DNA from: Methylobacterium persicinum
Lineage (GTDB): Bacteria > Pseudomonadota > Alphaproteobacteria > Rhizobiales > Beijerinckiaceae
NCBI RefSeq assembly: GCF_022179525.1
Contig: NZ_BPQX01000011.1
Coordinates: 272,711 to 336,710 of the forward strand
Reading direction: 5' to 3'
Length of the DNA stretch: 64,000 bases
Each line of letters begins with the position of its first letter. The stretch's first letter is position 1. The position numbers and the translations under genes are program-made. Below are positions 1 to 8,610 of the stretch, one piece after another. Under the pieces are notes generated by a model. It saw only the letters and a program-made list of their open reading frames with translations. It had not been told where the DNA came from and searched no databases.

Positions 1-2
1 AG

Positions 3-113
3 GACGACTGGATTGTGGCCCTCTACGACAAGAACTGGGCCGCCGCGAGCCAGGACGACCGGAACGACGCGCAGACGCAGCTCCAGACCGTGGGGTCGAT
101 CAAGCGGCGGTGA
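3..113 (+). CDS. C-terminal fragment of an unidentified protein
   Basis: An open frame enters from the left window edge and ends at TGA 111-113, leaving 36 residues rich in D, Q and R and ending SIKRR. The start and most of the protein lie outside the window, so no family can be named. Codon use is typical of the window. Confidence 0.5.
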   Translation, partial: DDWIVALYDKNWAAASQDDRNDAQTQLQTVGSIKRR

Positions 114-156
114 GGGTTGGCCGGCGGACGCGGTGAGAAACGCCGACCCGGCGATC

Positions 157-226
157 CCACCCCCACGCCGAATGAGGCCGGGGGTGAGATCCATCGTGAA
201 ACCCTCCCCCGCAGTGGGGGGAGGGA
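157..226. repeat. Extragenic inverted repeat, CTCCCC...GGGGAG family
   Basis: Two adjacent hairpins fill the gap between the left partial gene and the GST gene. In the second, CCCTCCCCC (202-210) pairs with GGGGGAGGG (217-225). The same style of element recurs near 19.9 kb. It could also terminate one or both convergent genes. Confidence 0.55.
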
Positions 227-236
227 GACCGGGTGG

Positions 237-860
237 TCAGTTCTTGGCCGCCGCGATCGCCGACACGAAGGACGGCCGCTCCAGGATCTTTGCGACGTAA
301 GCCGCGAGCTTCGGCCAGCGGGAGGCGTCCACCTCGAACTTGATGAGCCGCAGGTTGTGAAAGCTGGTCGCGACCGAAATGTCCGCGATGCTGAACGCGT
401 TGCCGACCAGATAATCCCCCGTGATCTGACCCTCGAGGTAATCGAAGAGCGGCGGGAAATCCTTGTCGATGGACGCCTGCGCCTTCGCCTCGTCGCCCGC
501 GGTGTTCATCAGGCGCGGCTTCAGGAAGCGCTCCACGAACGGGACGATGAGGGTGGGGAACAGTTCGACGTCGCCGTACTCGTCGAACCAAACGGCGCGG
601 CCGAGATCTTTCGCCCCGGTGGGGATCAGGGCGGGCTGTGGGTGCTTGGCTTCGATGTAGTGCACGATGGCGCTGGAATCGGCCAGGAGGAAGCCATCGT
701 CGTCGAGAGCCGGGATCTTGCCCCGGGGGCTCGCGGCCTGGAATCCGGGATCCTCCGCGTGGAAGGGCACCGGCTTGTGCTCGAACGTGACGCCCTTCTC
801 GAATAGGGCGACGAGGACCTTCCTCACGTAGGGCGAGACGCTGGTACCGTAGACGATCAT
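237..860 (-). CDS. Glutathione S-transferase family protein
   Basis: About 207 residues, the usual cytosolic GST length. The N-terminal thioredoxin-like domain opens MIVYGTSVSPYVRKV, with the Ser-rich SPY turn where the glutathione-activating residue sits. It continues to GKIPALDDDG and ADSSAIVHYIE, the classic cis-Pro and glutathione-binding D/E-S-S motifs. An all-helical C-terminal domain follows, containing GDYLVGNAFSIADIS, the GST N-capping motif. The start at 860 is chosen because the family begins with the first beta strand; an upstream in-frame Met at 893 would add 11 unlikely residues. It would conjugate glutathione to electrophiles in the cytoplasm; the substrate cannot be read from the sequence. 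Confidence 0.88.
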   Translation of the reverse strand: MIVYGTSVSPYVRKVLVALFEKGVTFEHKPVPFHAEDPGFQAASPRGKIPALDDDGFLLADSSAIVHYIEAKHPQPALIPTGAKDLGRAVWFDEYGDVELFPTLIVPFVERFLKPRLMNTAGDEAKAQASIDKDFPPLFDYLEGQITGDYLVGNAFSIADISVATSFHNLRLIKFEVDASRWPKLAAYVAKILERPSFVSAIAAAKN

Positions 861-879
861 CGTATCCTCTGGCTGTCTG

Positions 880-1674
880 TCAGGGGGCGGCAAGCTCGAC
901 GGTCACGGGGACGTGGTCGGAGGGCTTGTCCAGCCCGCGGAGATGCTTCTGCACCGAGGCGGAGATAAGTCGGTCGGCGGCCTGCGGCGAGAGCAGCAGA
1001 TGATCGATGCGGATTCCCTGGTTCCGCGACCAGCATCCGGCCTGATAATCCCAGAACGTGTAGAGCCCGTCCCGGGGGTCGCAGGCGCGCAGGCCGTCCG
1101 TGTAGCCCTCCGCCAGGAGAGCGCGGAAGGCGGCGCGGGAGGGTTGCAGGAACAGGGCGTCGCTGCGCCACGCCTCCGGATCCGCTGCATCGGCGGGCTC
1201 GGGGATGACGTTATAATCGCCCGCGAGCACCACCGGGATCTCAGCCTGCGCCAGGGCGCGGGCGTGGAGGCGCAGCCGTTCGAGGAAGGCGAGCTTGTAC
1301 GGGTATTTCGGGCTGTCGACGGGGTTGCCGTTCGGCAGATAGATCGAGGCGACGCGCACCGGCGAGGCACCCTCCCCCGTGACGAGGGCCTCGATGTAGC
1401 GGGCCTGCACATCCTCCTCGTCGCCCGGCAGGCCGCGGCGGATCTCGGACATGGCGAGCGGTGCCCGCACCAGAAGGGCGACGCCGTTATAGGCCTTCTG
1501 CCCGAGGGTCTCGACGGCGTAGCCCGCCGCTTCGACCTCCGCCCGGGGAAAGGCTTCGTCCTGGCATTTCAGCTCCTGCAGGCAGACAACGTCCGGCTTC
1601 GCCTCGTCGAGGAAGCCGAGCAGGTGCGGAAGCCGCTGCTTGATCGAGTTGACGTTCCAAGTGGTGATGCGCAT
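880..1674 (-). CDS. xth: Exodeoxyribonuclease III / AP endonuclease
   Basis: 264 residues, standard for the XthA/Exo III family of Mg-dependent endonuclease/exonuclease/phosphatase enzymes that cut at abasic sites in base-excision repair. The N terminus MRITTWNVNSIKQRL and the metal-binding LQELKCQ carry the catalytic Asn and Glu. AGDYNVIPEP has the catalytic Asp-x-Asn pair, RIDHLLLS follows, and the terminal SDHVPV carries the catalytic His. The gene sits tail-to-head upstream of the GST gene on the same strand, 19 bp apart, so the two may be cotranscribed. Nothing unusual is seen. Confidence 0.95.
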   Translation of the reverse strand: MRITTWNVNSIKQRLPHLLGFLDEAKPDVVCLQELKCQDEAFPRAEVEAAGYAVETLGQKAYNGVALLVRAPLAMSEIRRGLPGDEEDVQARYIEALVTGEGASPVRVASIYLPNGNPVDSPKYPYKLAFLERLRLHARALAQAEIPVVLAGDYNVIPEPADAADPEAWRSDALFLQPSRAAFRALLAEGYTDGLRACDPRDGLYTFWDYQAGCWSRNQGIRIDHLLLSPQAADRLISASVQKHLRGLDKPSDHVPVTVELAAP

Positions 1675-1759
1675 CGGCCCTATCCGGCAGGCGCGCCCGT
1701 CATCGGGCCTTCGTGCGCCACTGACAAGCCGTTTCCGATGCCGGCATGGGACGGAGGAG

Positions 1760-2452
1760 ATGGGAGTGGACTGGGACGCACCGATCCGGGCCTATTGCGA
1801 ACGGGCGAACGGCGCGTTCTGGGCCGAGCCGTTCGGCGCCGTCTCCAATGCCGCCTTCCTCGTCGCCGCGGCGGTCTCGGGCTGGCGGGCCATGACGGCG
1901 CGGGATGGGGTCTGCCTCGCCTTCGCCGGCCTGATCGCGGTGATCGGGATCGGCTCCTTCCTGTTCCACACCATCGCCGTGCAATGGGCGATGCTCGCCG
2001 ACGTCATCCCGATCGCGCTGTTCGTCGTCGCCTATTTCGCCCTCGCCCTGCACCGGTTGCTGGGGCTTCGTCCTGCGGCGAGCATCCCCCTCACCCTGGC
2101 CTTCGCCCTGGCGGACGTGGCCCTCACGCCGGCCCTCGAATCCGCGACCGGGTGGCCGCTGGCCCGGATGACCAACGGCTCCCTGGACTATCTCCCGGCC
2201 TTCGTCGCCCTGCTGGGCGTGGCAGCCGTCCTCGCCGGTCGCCGGACGGGCCCGGACAGGAAGACTGCGAGACACCTCGCCCTCGTCGCCCTGCTGTTCC
2301 TTATGTCCCTCGCGTTCCGCACCCTCGACCGGGCCGCCTGCGCGGTCATTCCCATCGGGACGCATTGGCTGTGGCATGTGCTGAATGCGGTGGTGCTCGG
2401 CGCGCTCGTGCTGATCGCCCTGCGCCGCGAAACGGCGCCCGTTCCGCCGTGA
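1760..2452 (+). CDS. Ceramidase-domain (CREST superfamily) membrane protein
   Basis: About 230 residues with roughly seven hydrophobic segments. The N-terminal motif WAEPFGAVSNAAFL, the SFLFHT...MLADVIPI segment and the late GTHWLWHVLNA segment match the ceramidase-domain proteins of the CREST hydrolase superfamily, in which conserved Ser, His and Asp coordinate Zn for amide hydrolysis in the membrane. The start at 1760 is chosen over an open frame beginning at 1640 because GGAGG lies just upstream (1753-1757) and the upstream residues do not look membrane-protein-like. The natural substrate in bacteria of this type is not known. It is divergent from xth. Confidence 0.75.
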   Translation: MGVDWDAPIRAYCERANGAFWAEPFGAVSNAAFLVAAAVSGWRAMTARDGVCLAFAGLIAVIGIGSFLFHTIAVQWAMLADVIPIALFVVAYFALALHRLLGLRPAASIPLTLAFALADVALTPALESATGWPLARMTNGSLDYLPAFVALLGVAAVLAGRRTGPDRKTARHLALVALLFLMSLAFRTLDRAACAVIPIGTHWLWHVLNAVVLGALVLIALRRETAPVPP

Positions 2453-2476
2453 CCGAGCCGGAACCCCTGGCAAATC

Positions 2477-2502
2477 CGCGCGAAAGCTTGCAGATTCGCG
2501 CG
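2477..2502. promoter_or_regulatory. Inverted repeat upstream of hom
   Basis: CGCGCGAA (2477-2484) and TTCGCGCG (2495-2502) are perfect 8-bp arms around a 10-base loop, 25 bp after the ceramidase-like gene and 71 bp before hom. This could be a terminator of the former or an operator of the latter. No T-run follows, which favours an operator or a simple RNA hairpin. Confidence 0.4.
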
Positions 2503-2573
2503 CCACGGGCGATGAGCCCCCCATCGCGGGAGGCGCGGCACGGGAGCCGCCGCCCGCGGCTACGGAAGGTCCC

Positions 2574-3890
2574 ATGTCGCAGTCTCTTCGCATCGGCGTC
2601 GCCGGTCTCGGCACCGTCGGCGCAGCCGTCGTCCGCATGATCGCCCGCCGCCGGGAAGCCCTCCGCGCCTCCGGCCTGGATATCACGGTCACCGCCGTCG
2701 CCGCCCGGGACCGGACCCGCGACCGCGGCCTCGATCTCGCCGGCGTCGAATGGTTCGACGATCCCGTCGCCCTAGCGCGCTCGGGCGCGGTGGATGCCGT
2801 CGTCGAACTCATGGGGGGCGCCGAGGGCGCGGCACGGGAGACCGTCGCGGCCGCGCTGGCCGCCGGCAAGCCCGTCGTCACCGCCAACAAGGCGCTCCTG
2901 GCCAAGCACGGCGCTGCCCTCGCCGGGGCGGCCGAGACGGCGGGCGTCGCCCTAGCCTACGAGGCGGCGGTGGCCGGCGGCATTCCGGTGATCAAGTCCC
3001 TCCGCGAGGGGCTCGCCGGCAACGCAGTGTCCCGGGTCTATGGAATCCTGAACGGCACCTGCAACTACATCCTCAGCCGGATGGAGCGCGAAGGCCTGAC
3101 CTTCGAGGCCTGCCTCAAGGACGCGCAGGCCCTGGGCTACGCCGAGGCCGACCCGACCTTCGACGTCGAGGGCTTCGACACCGCCCACAAGCTCGCCATC
3201 CTCACGAGCCTCGCCTTCGGGACGCAGGTGGATGCGGACGGCGTCTCGGTCGAGGGCATCTCCCGGGTCCAACCCCTGGACCTGCGCATGGCCGACGAGC
3301 TCGGCTACCGGATCAAGCTCTTGGGTGTTGCGCAATCGACGCCCGCGGGGATCGAGCAGCGCGTCCACCCGACGATGGTCCCGAAATCCTCGGCCATCGC
3401 GCAGGTGATGGGCGTGACCAACGCCGTGACCATCGATGCCGACGCCGTCGGCGAACTGACCCTGATCGGCCCCGGCGCCGGGGGCGAGGCCACCGCCTCG
3501 GCCGTCTTCGCCGACATCGCCGATGTGGCCCGCGGCACCGTGCGGCCGACCTTCGGGGTGGCGGCCGCCGGCATGGCCGCGCCCGCCCGCGCCGAGATGC
3601 AGCGCCATGAGGGCGGCTATTACATCCGCCTGACCGTTCACGACAGGCCCGGCGTCGCCGCGGGCGTCGCCCAGCGCATGGCCGAGCGCGAGATCTCGCT
3701 GGAGAGCATCCTGCAGCGGCGGGTCGAGGGGGCGGACAGCGACCCGCACGGCCGTTCGGGCCGGCCGGTGCCCCTGGTGCTCATCACCTACGCTGCCACG
3801 GAGGGGGCCATCCGCGAAGCCCTCGACGCGATCGCCGGGGACGGGCTGCTCGCGGAATCGCCGCAGTTGATCCGTATCGAGCGCGAGTAG
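2574..3890 (+). CDS. hom: Homoserine dehydrogenase
   Basis: 438 residues, full length for the ACT-domain form. It reduces aspartate semialdehyde to homoserine with NAD(P)H, on the route to threonine, methionine and isoleucine. The N-terminal Rossmann domain has GVAGLGTVGAAV. VTANKALLAKHG and the family signature NGTCNYILSRM lie near residues 100-160, and the catalytic region YAEADPTFDVEGFDTAHKL follows. A C-terminal ACT regulatory domain begins near residue 345 (YYIRLTVHDRPGVAAGVA), consistent with threonine feedback. It is followed after 137 bp by glpX, a gene order common in Alphaproteobacteria. Confidence 0.97.
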   Translation: MSQSLRIGVAGLGTVGAAVVRMIARRREALRASGLDITVTAVAARDRTRDRGLDLAGVEWFDDPVALARSGAVDAVVELMGGAEGAARETVAAALAAGKPVVTANKALLAKHGAALAGAAETAGVALAYEAAVAGGIPVIKSLREGLAGNAVSRVYGILNGTCNYILSRMEREGLTFEACLKDAQALGYAEADPTFDVEGFDTAHKLAILTSLAFGTQVDADGVSVEGISRVQPLDLRMADELGYRIKLLGVAQSTPAGIEQRVHPTMVPKSSAIAQVMGVTNAVTIDADAVGELTLIGPGAGGEATASAVFADIADVARGTVRPTFGVAAAGMAAPARAEMQRHEGGYYIRLTVHDRPGVAAGVAQRMAEREISLESILQRRVEGADSDPHGRSGRPVPLVLITYAATEGAIREALDAIAGDGLLAESPQLIRIERE

Positions 3891-4027
3891 AACGGCAAAG
3901 ACGCCCGACATCGAATATTCAGGTTCGCGATCGCTTAACTAGGTCGACACGCGGTTCGGGCGGCTGCGCAAGGACTGGACGCACCGGGATCCGGCCGAAG
4001 ACCGGGCCCGTCGAGGGACAGGAAACG

Positions 4028-5017
4028 ATGATCGAGACCGGAACCCCGCAGCCGCAGCCCGTGCCGCGGACCCTCGCCCTCGAACTCGCAAGGGTGACGG
4101 AGCGCGCCGCGATCGCCGCGGCACGCCTGCGCGGCAAGGGCGATGAGAAGGCGGCCGACCAAGCGGCGGTCGATGCGATGCGGGCCGAACTCGGCGGCCT
4201 GCCGATCCGGGGCACCGTCGTCATCGGGGAAGGCGAGCGCGATCAGGCGCCGATGCTCTTCATCGGCGAGCGTCTCGGTTCGGGCGAGGGACCGGAGGTC
4301 GATATCGCCGTCGATCCCCTGGAGGGCACGACCCTCTGCGCCAAGGACATGCCCGGCGCCATCGCCGTCATGGCCCTCGCCCAGCGCGGCGCCCTGCTGG
4401 CCGCGCCCGATGTCTACATGCAGAAGATCGCCATCGGCCCCGGCTATCCGGCCGGCCTCGTCGATCTCGACGCGAGCCCGGCCGAGAACATCCGTGCCCT
4501 GGCCCGTGCCCGGAACTGTCCGCCGGACCAGATCACGGCGCTGATCCTCGACCGCCCCCGACATGCGAGCCTGATCGCGGAGGTCCGCGAAGCCGGCGCA
4601 TCGGTACGGCTGATCACCGATGGGGATGTGGCCGGGATCATCTTCACCGCGAGCCCGGAGGAGACGGGCGTCGACATCTATCTCGGGACCGGCGCCGCCC
4701 CCGAAGGCGTGCTCGCCGCCGCCGCCCTGCGCTGCATCGGCGGACAGATGCAGGCCCGCCTCGTCCTCGACACGCCCGAGCGTCGCCGCCGGGCACAGGA
4801 CATGGGCATCCGGGACTTCAACCGGAAATACGAGCTGAACGACCTCGCCGGGGGCGATGTCATCGTCGCCGCGACCGGCGTCACCGACGGGTCGCTCCTC
4901 CGGGGCGTCCGTTTCCGCCAGGACAGGATCCAGACGGAGACGGTGGTCTACCGTTCCGAGGCAGGGACGATCAGGCGGATCCTCGGCGAGCATCGGCGCG
5001 AGGTCGGCCGCGGCTGA
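4028..5017 (+). CDS. glpX: Fructose-1,6-bisphosphatase class II
   Basis: 329 residues, the usual length for GlpX. It hydrolyses fructose-1,6-bisphosphate (in some lineages also sedoheptulose-1,7-bisphosphate) in gluconeogenesis. Family blocks visible are GTVVIGEGERDQAPML near residue 60, the metal and phosphate site VDPLEGTTLCAKDMPGAIAVM near 97, LITDGDVAGIIF near 196, and GTGAAPEGVLAAAALRC near 222. Gluconeogenic capacity fits growth on C1 and C2 compounds. Whether it is cotranscribed with hom cannot be decided from the 137-bp spacing. Confidence 0.96.
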   Translation: MIETGTPQPQPVPRTLALELARVTERAAIAAARLRGKGDEKAADQAAVDAMRAELGGLPIRGTVVIGEGERDQAPMLFIGERLGSGEGPEVDIAVDPLEGTTLCAKDMPGAIAVMALAQRGALLAAPDVYMQKIAIGPGYPAGLVDLDASPAENIRALARARNCPPDQITALILDRPRHASLIAEVREAGASVRLITDGDVAGIIFTASPEETGVDIYLGTGAAPEGVLAAAALRCIGGQMQARLVLDTPERRRRAQDMGIRDFNRKYELNDLAGGDVIVAATGVTDGSLLRGVRFRQDRIQTETVVYRSEAGTIRRILGEHRREVGRG

Positions 5018-5089
5018 GGGTTTTTAGCCTCGTCGCGCCCGCGGAAAAGACGTTACAGCGGTTTCGGCAATCCTTGGATCGCGTGCTTT

Positions 5090-5183
5090 CCGTCATTGCG
5101 AGCGAAGCAAAGCAATCCAGGGCAGCGGGACATCCCAGAACTGAGCGGATCCCTGGGTGGCTTCGCTGTCGCTCGCAAAGACG
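5090..5183. repeat. Extragenic palindromic element (~94 bp, CGTCATTGCGAG family), copy 1
   Basis: An imperfect inverted repeat. The left arm begins CCGTCATTGCGAGCGAAG and runs into GCAATCCAGGG; the right arm begins CCCTGG and ends GCTCGCAAAGACG. The two outer ends belong to different subtypes (CATTGC versus CTTTGC), so this copy looks like a mosaic. The same 93-95-bp unit recurs at 29263, 42294 and 56897. It lies between glpX and the next gene and could help terminate transcription. Confidence 0.8.
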
Positions 5184-5243
5184 TTGCAGATCAGCCTGAA
5201 ACCGCACTCGCGCGTAATCTATCATCCCTGGATCACGAAGCCT

Positions 5244-5277
5244 CGTCGTTCTTGCGAGCGGAGCGACGCGATCCAGG
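5244..5277. repeat. Half element of the ~94-bp extragenic palindrome family
   Basis: The text CGTCGTTCTTGCGAGCGGAG followed by GACGCGATCCAGG matches only the left arm of the 94-bp element and lies 61 bp after a full copy. The right arm is absent, so this is a broken or partially duplicated copy. Confidence 0.6.
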
Positions 5278-5293
5278 TGTCCGAGGCAATGCC

Positions 5294-5653
5294 CTACGGC
5301 AGGGCGCCCGCCTTCTCCTTGGCCTTCATGATGGTCTGACGGCATGCATCGGCATTGCCCGCCTTGTCCTCGTCCCGCGCCTGGGCGACGAGCTTCTTCG
5401 CCTCATCGACGCCCGAAGCAGTGGGCTTCACGTCCTTGTCGCCCGGGGTAAGCTTCGGCGGGGTCGCGAGCGCCTTGGGGGAATTGGAGGAGGTGGTGCC
5501 GCCCGGGGGCGTGGTGCCCGTGACTTCCGCCGCACCGGAGCTGTTCAGGCGCCGCTCCAACGTGCTCACCTCGTCGGCGCAGGGTGTGGCCAGGGCCGGT
5601 CCGGCGGTGGCGGTCGCCACGGCGGCGAAGGCGAGGACGAGGCGAAGCGACAT
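5294..5653 (-). CDS. Small exported hypothetical protein downstream of lutH
   Basis: 119 residues with a clear Sec signal peptide (MSLRLVLAFAAVATATAGPALA) and a mature part with two cysteines. Its centre is rich in Thr, Pro, Gly and Ser; its C terminus is helical and charged (VDEAKKLVAQARDEDKAGNADACRQ). The start at 5653 is chosen because it begins the signal peptide. The family is not recognised. Lanmodulin sits next to the lut genes in some methylotrophs, but this protein has no real EF-hands: DEDKAGNADACR lacks the third acidic ligand and the closing Glu. It follows lutH on the same strand after 175 bp. Confidence 0.7.
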   Translation of the reverse strand: MSLRLVLAFAAVATATAGPALATPCADEVSTLERRLNSSGAAEVTGTTPPGGTTSSNSPKALATPPKLTPGDKDVKPTASGVDEAKKLVAQARDEDKAGNADACRQTIMKAKEKAGALP

Positions 5654-5828
5654 GGACGTACTCCCGTTGGCGGCTCGGCAAGGGACAAAAGGGGCCGGCG
5701 CACCTGCGGGAGGCTGACGCGGGACACCCCGGAGCGTTCCTGAGACAGGACGACGCGCCGGGATTCCCCGCCCGTTCTGAGGGACCGCCCATCGTCCGAT
5801 GCTCGGTCCCGTCACGATGATCGCCCGA

Positions 5829-8402
5829 TCAGTATTTGCGGATGATCGGCTCGGGCGACATCGGCACCGGATCGGCGCCGAAGGCGTATTTGAAGCCCGC
5901 ATAGACGGAGAGGGGCTGGGCCAGCGTCGTCGTGCGCGGATCGTTGATCGAGAGGTTCCCCGCGACCGGACCCGGCTCGGCGAAGGTGCCGAATGTGGCG
6001 TAGCGGTTGTTGGTCAGGTTGGTGATGAGTCCGAAGATCTCCAGGTTCTTCGTGACCTGATACTTCGTCTGGAAGTTCAGCACATAATAGGGTGGGAGCT
6101 TCCGGTTAAGGTTCGATTCGTCGCCGCGGTAGAAGGACGAGGAGAAGGCCTGAAGGTAGAGGCCGACCTGCCATTCCGGGGTAATGTAGTAATCGAACCC
6201 GGCCTTGATCTGGTGCGTCGGCACCAGCGGCACGACGTTGCCCTTGCGCACCTGGATCGCCCCGTCATCGGCGAGGGGGTTGTTGGGCGAGGACAGGGTG
6301 CCGTTGAACTGGAAGGTGGCATCGACCAGGGCGTAGTTCGCGTAGACCCGCAGGTAATCGGCCGTGTACTCGCCGCCGACCTCGATGCCCTGCCGCTGGG
6401 TCGAGGGCACGTTCACGAAATAGGCGCGGGCGGTGTTGCCGGGGGTGGCGAGGGAGAGGATGTCGTTGGTGAGATCGGTGCGGAAGGCGCCGATCTTGTA
6501 GGTGATGATGCCACCGTCATACCTGTTCGGCAGCTGACCGCGGAAGCCGACCTCGTAGGTCTGGCCGGTCACCTGTTTCAGCGGCGGATCGGCCACCAGG
6601 GAGTTCGGCAGCAGGCAAGGCTGGTTCGGGTTCGCGCAGGCGAGTTCGAGCGGCGTCGGGGCGCGGTTCGATTCCGAATAGCTGCCGTAGAGGTTCAGGG
6701 CGTCGAAGAACCGGTAGGTCAAGCCCGCAACGGGATTGATCTTGTTGTAGTAATGCGTGCCCGTCACGTCCGGCGAGAAGCCGGTGAGATCGAAGCTCTG
6801 GATCCGGGCGAAGTTCAACCGCGCCCCGGCCGTCACCGACAGGCGGTCGGTCAGGTCCAGGGTGTCCTGGGTGTAGAGGCCGAGATACAGGTTCGAGCCG
6901 TTGACAGAACTCGGCGCGATGCCCAGCGCCCCGGCCGTGCGGATATACGGCGTGCCGAGCCCCGGGATCGTCCCGTAATACGGGTTGTTCGGATCGGTGG
7001 TGATCGACAGGTTCGGGTTGATGACGCCCAGGGTGCTCGACGACTTGAACGAATAGTCCGCCGCGTCGATGCTGCCGCCGACGATGAAGGCGTTGTTGAA
7101 GCCGAAGATGCGGTCGCGGTTGGCGGCCTGCAGCGAGCCGCCGTAGCCGGTGGCCTCGGTCCGCGTGGTGTCGAGGGTGCCGTAGGGCACGTTGGCCGTG
7201 TACGGAATACGCTGATTCTGCTGGCCGAGGATCAGGAACTGGTTGCGGAAGGCAAGGTTCGTCTGCCCCGCGGCCGGGCTGAACCCGTCATCTTGGTAGC
7301 AGAGGAAGCCGCGGAAGCTGCTCTGCCGGCTGCATTGCTCGAAGTTCCCGTCGTTGCCATCGACGTAGGTTTGGCTGAAGCGGCGGAAATAGGCGTTGCC
7401 CGCGAGGTCCCAGGTCGGGGAAATATCGACGCGGCCGGTCAGCTGAAGGGTTCCGACTTCGGTCGTGGTGGTCTGCGGATAGGTGAAGATCGCCCGCGGA
7501 TCCTGGTGGGTGAAGTCCACCGGGGTGGCGGCGGCGGCGCCGAAGAAGCTCCGGGCCGCGAGGCCGATGAGGTGGAACTCCGAATCCTGCGAGCGGTAGC
7601 CGAGATCTCCGTAGATCCGGCCGATCGTGCTCGGGCTCTCGTAGCGCCAGCCGCGGTCGTTCAGGCCGTCACCGGTGAAGTAGAAGCTCCAGGGGCCGGA
7701 CACCTTGCCGTATTCGAGGTAACCCGCCGTCCGCGCGTCGGACCCGCCCCAGGCGCTGATCTCGGTGCCCTGCCACGTGAAGCCGTTCTTCATCTGGATG
7801 TTCACCGCGCCGCCGAGCGCGTTGAGGCCGAAGACCGGGTTTCCCGTCACCACGTCGATCCGCTGGATCGCCTGGGGTGGGATCAGGTCGAAGTTGACGA
7901 TGTCGCCGAAGGCTTCGTTGATGCGCACGCCGTTCTGGTAGACGGCCAGTCCCTGGGGCGTACCCTGCACCGGCGAGGCGGTGAAGCCGCGATAGGTCAC
8001 GTCCGGCCGGTTGGAGTTGCCCTGCGAGTCGGAGATGTTGATGCCCGGCGTCCGGCGGCCGAGGGTGGCGATGACGTTGTCGCTGCCGAGGTCGGCCTGG
8101 ATATCCTGCGGCGTCACCGTCTCGACGGTGCTCGGGATCTTGTAGAGGGGCTGCTCGCTGCCCCTCAGCCGCGGGCCGGGGACCGGGACCCCGGCGGCGG
8201 CGGCTTGATCGAAGTTCTGGACGGCGCTCGAATTCCCGCCGCCGGCGCCGACCGGCGAGGTCGCCACGACGCTGATCTCCCCGAGGGTCACGGCCTGCTG
8301 CGCGCTCGCCGTGTTCATCGCCACCGCGCCCGCAAGGACCGACGCCGATGCCGTCAAGCATCCTCTGAGCGCCCGCAACGACATTCCCAGCCCCCTCGAC
8401 AA
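5829..8402 (-). CDS. lutH: TonB-dependent outer-membrane receptor (LutH-like)
   Basis: 857 residues, normal for an outer-membrane TonB-dependent receptor. A signal peptide ends at NTASA-QQ. A TonB-box-like stretch and a plug domain follow (VETVTPQDIQADLGSDNVIATL, GINISDSQGN, VTGNPVFGLNALGGAVNIQMKNG), then a long beta-barrel ending in an aromatic-rich strand. The last residues, IIRKY, are atypical because most barrels end in Phe. It lies last in a cluster whose other seven products match the lanthanide-uptake (lut) locus in kind and order, so a lanthanide-chelate substrate is inferred from context. An internal start at 8384 is possible. A palindromic candidate operator lies 141 bp upstream. 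Confidence 0.85.
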   Translation of the reverse strand: MSRGLGMSLRALRGCLTASASVLAGAVAMNTASAQQAVTLGEISVVATSPVGAGGGNSSAVQNFDQAAAAGVPVPGPRLRGSEQPLYKIPSTVETVTPQDIQADLGSDNVIATLGRRTPGINISDSQGNSNRPDVTYRGFTASPVQGTPQGLAVYQNGVRINEAFGDIVNFDLIPPQAIQRIDVVTGNPVFGLNALGGAVNIQMKNGFTWQGTEISAWGGSDARTAGYLEYGKVSGPWSFYFTGDGLNDRGWRYESPSTIGRIYGDLGYRSQDSEFHLIGLAARSFFGAAAATPVDFTHQDPRAIFTYPQTTTTEVGTLQLTGRVDISPTWDLAGNAYFRRFSQTYVDGNDGNFEQCSRQSSFRGFLCYQDDGFSPAAGQTNLAFRNQFLILGQQNQRIPYTANVPYGTLDTTRTEATGYGGSLQAANRDRIFGFNNAFIVGGSIDAADYSFKSSSTLGVINPNLSITTDPNNPYYGTIPGLGTPYIRTAGALGIAPSSVNGSNLYLGLYTQDTLDLTDRLSVTAGARLNFARIQSFDLTGFSPDVTGTHYYNKINPVAGLTYRFFDALNLYGSYSESNRAPTPLELACANPNQPCLLPNSLVADPPLKQVTGQTYEVGFRGQLPNRYDGGIITYKIGAFRTDLTNDILSLATPGNTARAYFVNVPSTQRQGIEVGGEYTADYLRVYANYALVDATFQFNGTLSSPNNPLADDGAIQVRKGNVVPLVPTHQIKAGFDYYITPEWQVGLYLQAFSSSFYRGDESNLNRKLPPYYVLNFQTKYQVTKNLEIFGLITNLTNNRYATFGTFAEPGPVAGNLSINDPRTTTLAQPLSVYAGFKYAFGADPVPMSPEPIIRKY

Positions 8403-8542
8403 CCGACTTTACGAACCCGTTTGACGGGCTTGACGTCAGTGATGTCGAGACGGCCGGGGGACCGCAATCGTCCAGCGGCATTGTCCCAGGATGTTTCCGC
8501 CTCCGGGCCAACTATCGCGCGACGAGTGGCCCCTTCGCCACA

Positions 8543-8560
8543 GTTTTATCGCGATAAAAC
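8543..8560. promoter_or_regulatory. Perfect 18-bp palindrome upstream of lutH
   Basis: GTTTTATCGCGATAAAAC is identical to its own reverse complement and conspicuously A+T-rich in 70% GC surroundings. It lies in the 208-bp gap between lutG and lutH, 141 bp before the lutH start. It has no loop and no T-run, so a terminator is unlikely; a binding site for a dimeric regulator is the natural reading. The regulator is unknown. It does not match the alphaproteobacterial Irr, RirA or Zur consensus as I know them. Confidence 0.6.
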
Positions 8561-8610
8561 AATCACTTAAGGCACATCCGGCAAAGGCGCCCGGGACGAT
8601 TAGGCAAGAC

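Noticed and set aside
100-591. Open frame antisense to the left-edge region and in another frame of the GST gene
   Set aside because: Arg/Gly/His-rich translation with no family; it is the shadow of the GST gene caused by high GC.
2453-2573. Riboswitch before hom
   Set aside because: Only a simple inverted repeat is present; I see no SAM-II or other riboswitch core.
913-2640. 575-codon open frame on the plus strand across xth, the ceramidase-like gene and the hom leader
   Set aside because: It runs antisense to xth and out of frame with the ceramidase-like gene. Its composition is typical of high-GC shadow frames and it shows no motif.
5294-5653. Lanmodulin candidate next to lutH
   Set aside because: The only EF-hand-like text, DEDKAGNADACR, lacks a proper third ligand and the closing Glu, and there are no repeats of it. 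Lanmodulin has several D-P-D-x-D-G loops. None is seen anywhere in the window.
8543-8560. Terminator of lutG
   Set aside because: The palindrome has no loop, is A+T-rich and is not followed by a T-run on the minus strand. A protein-binding site fits better.
5799-8570. 923-codon open frame opposite the TonB receptor
   Set aside because: Val/Gly/Arg-rich antisense shadow; the receptor on the other strand has clear plug and barrel motifs.
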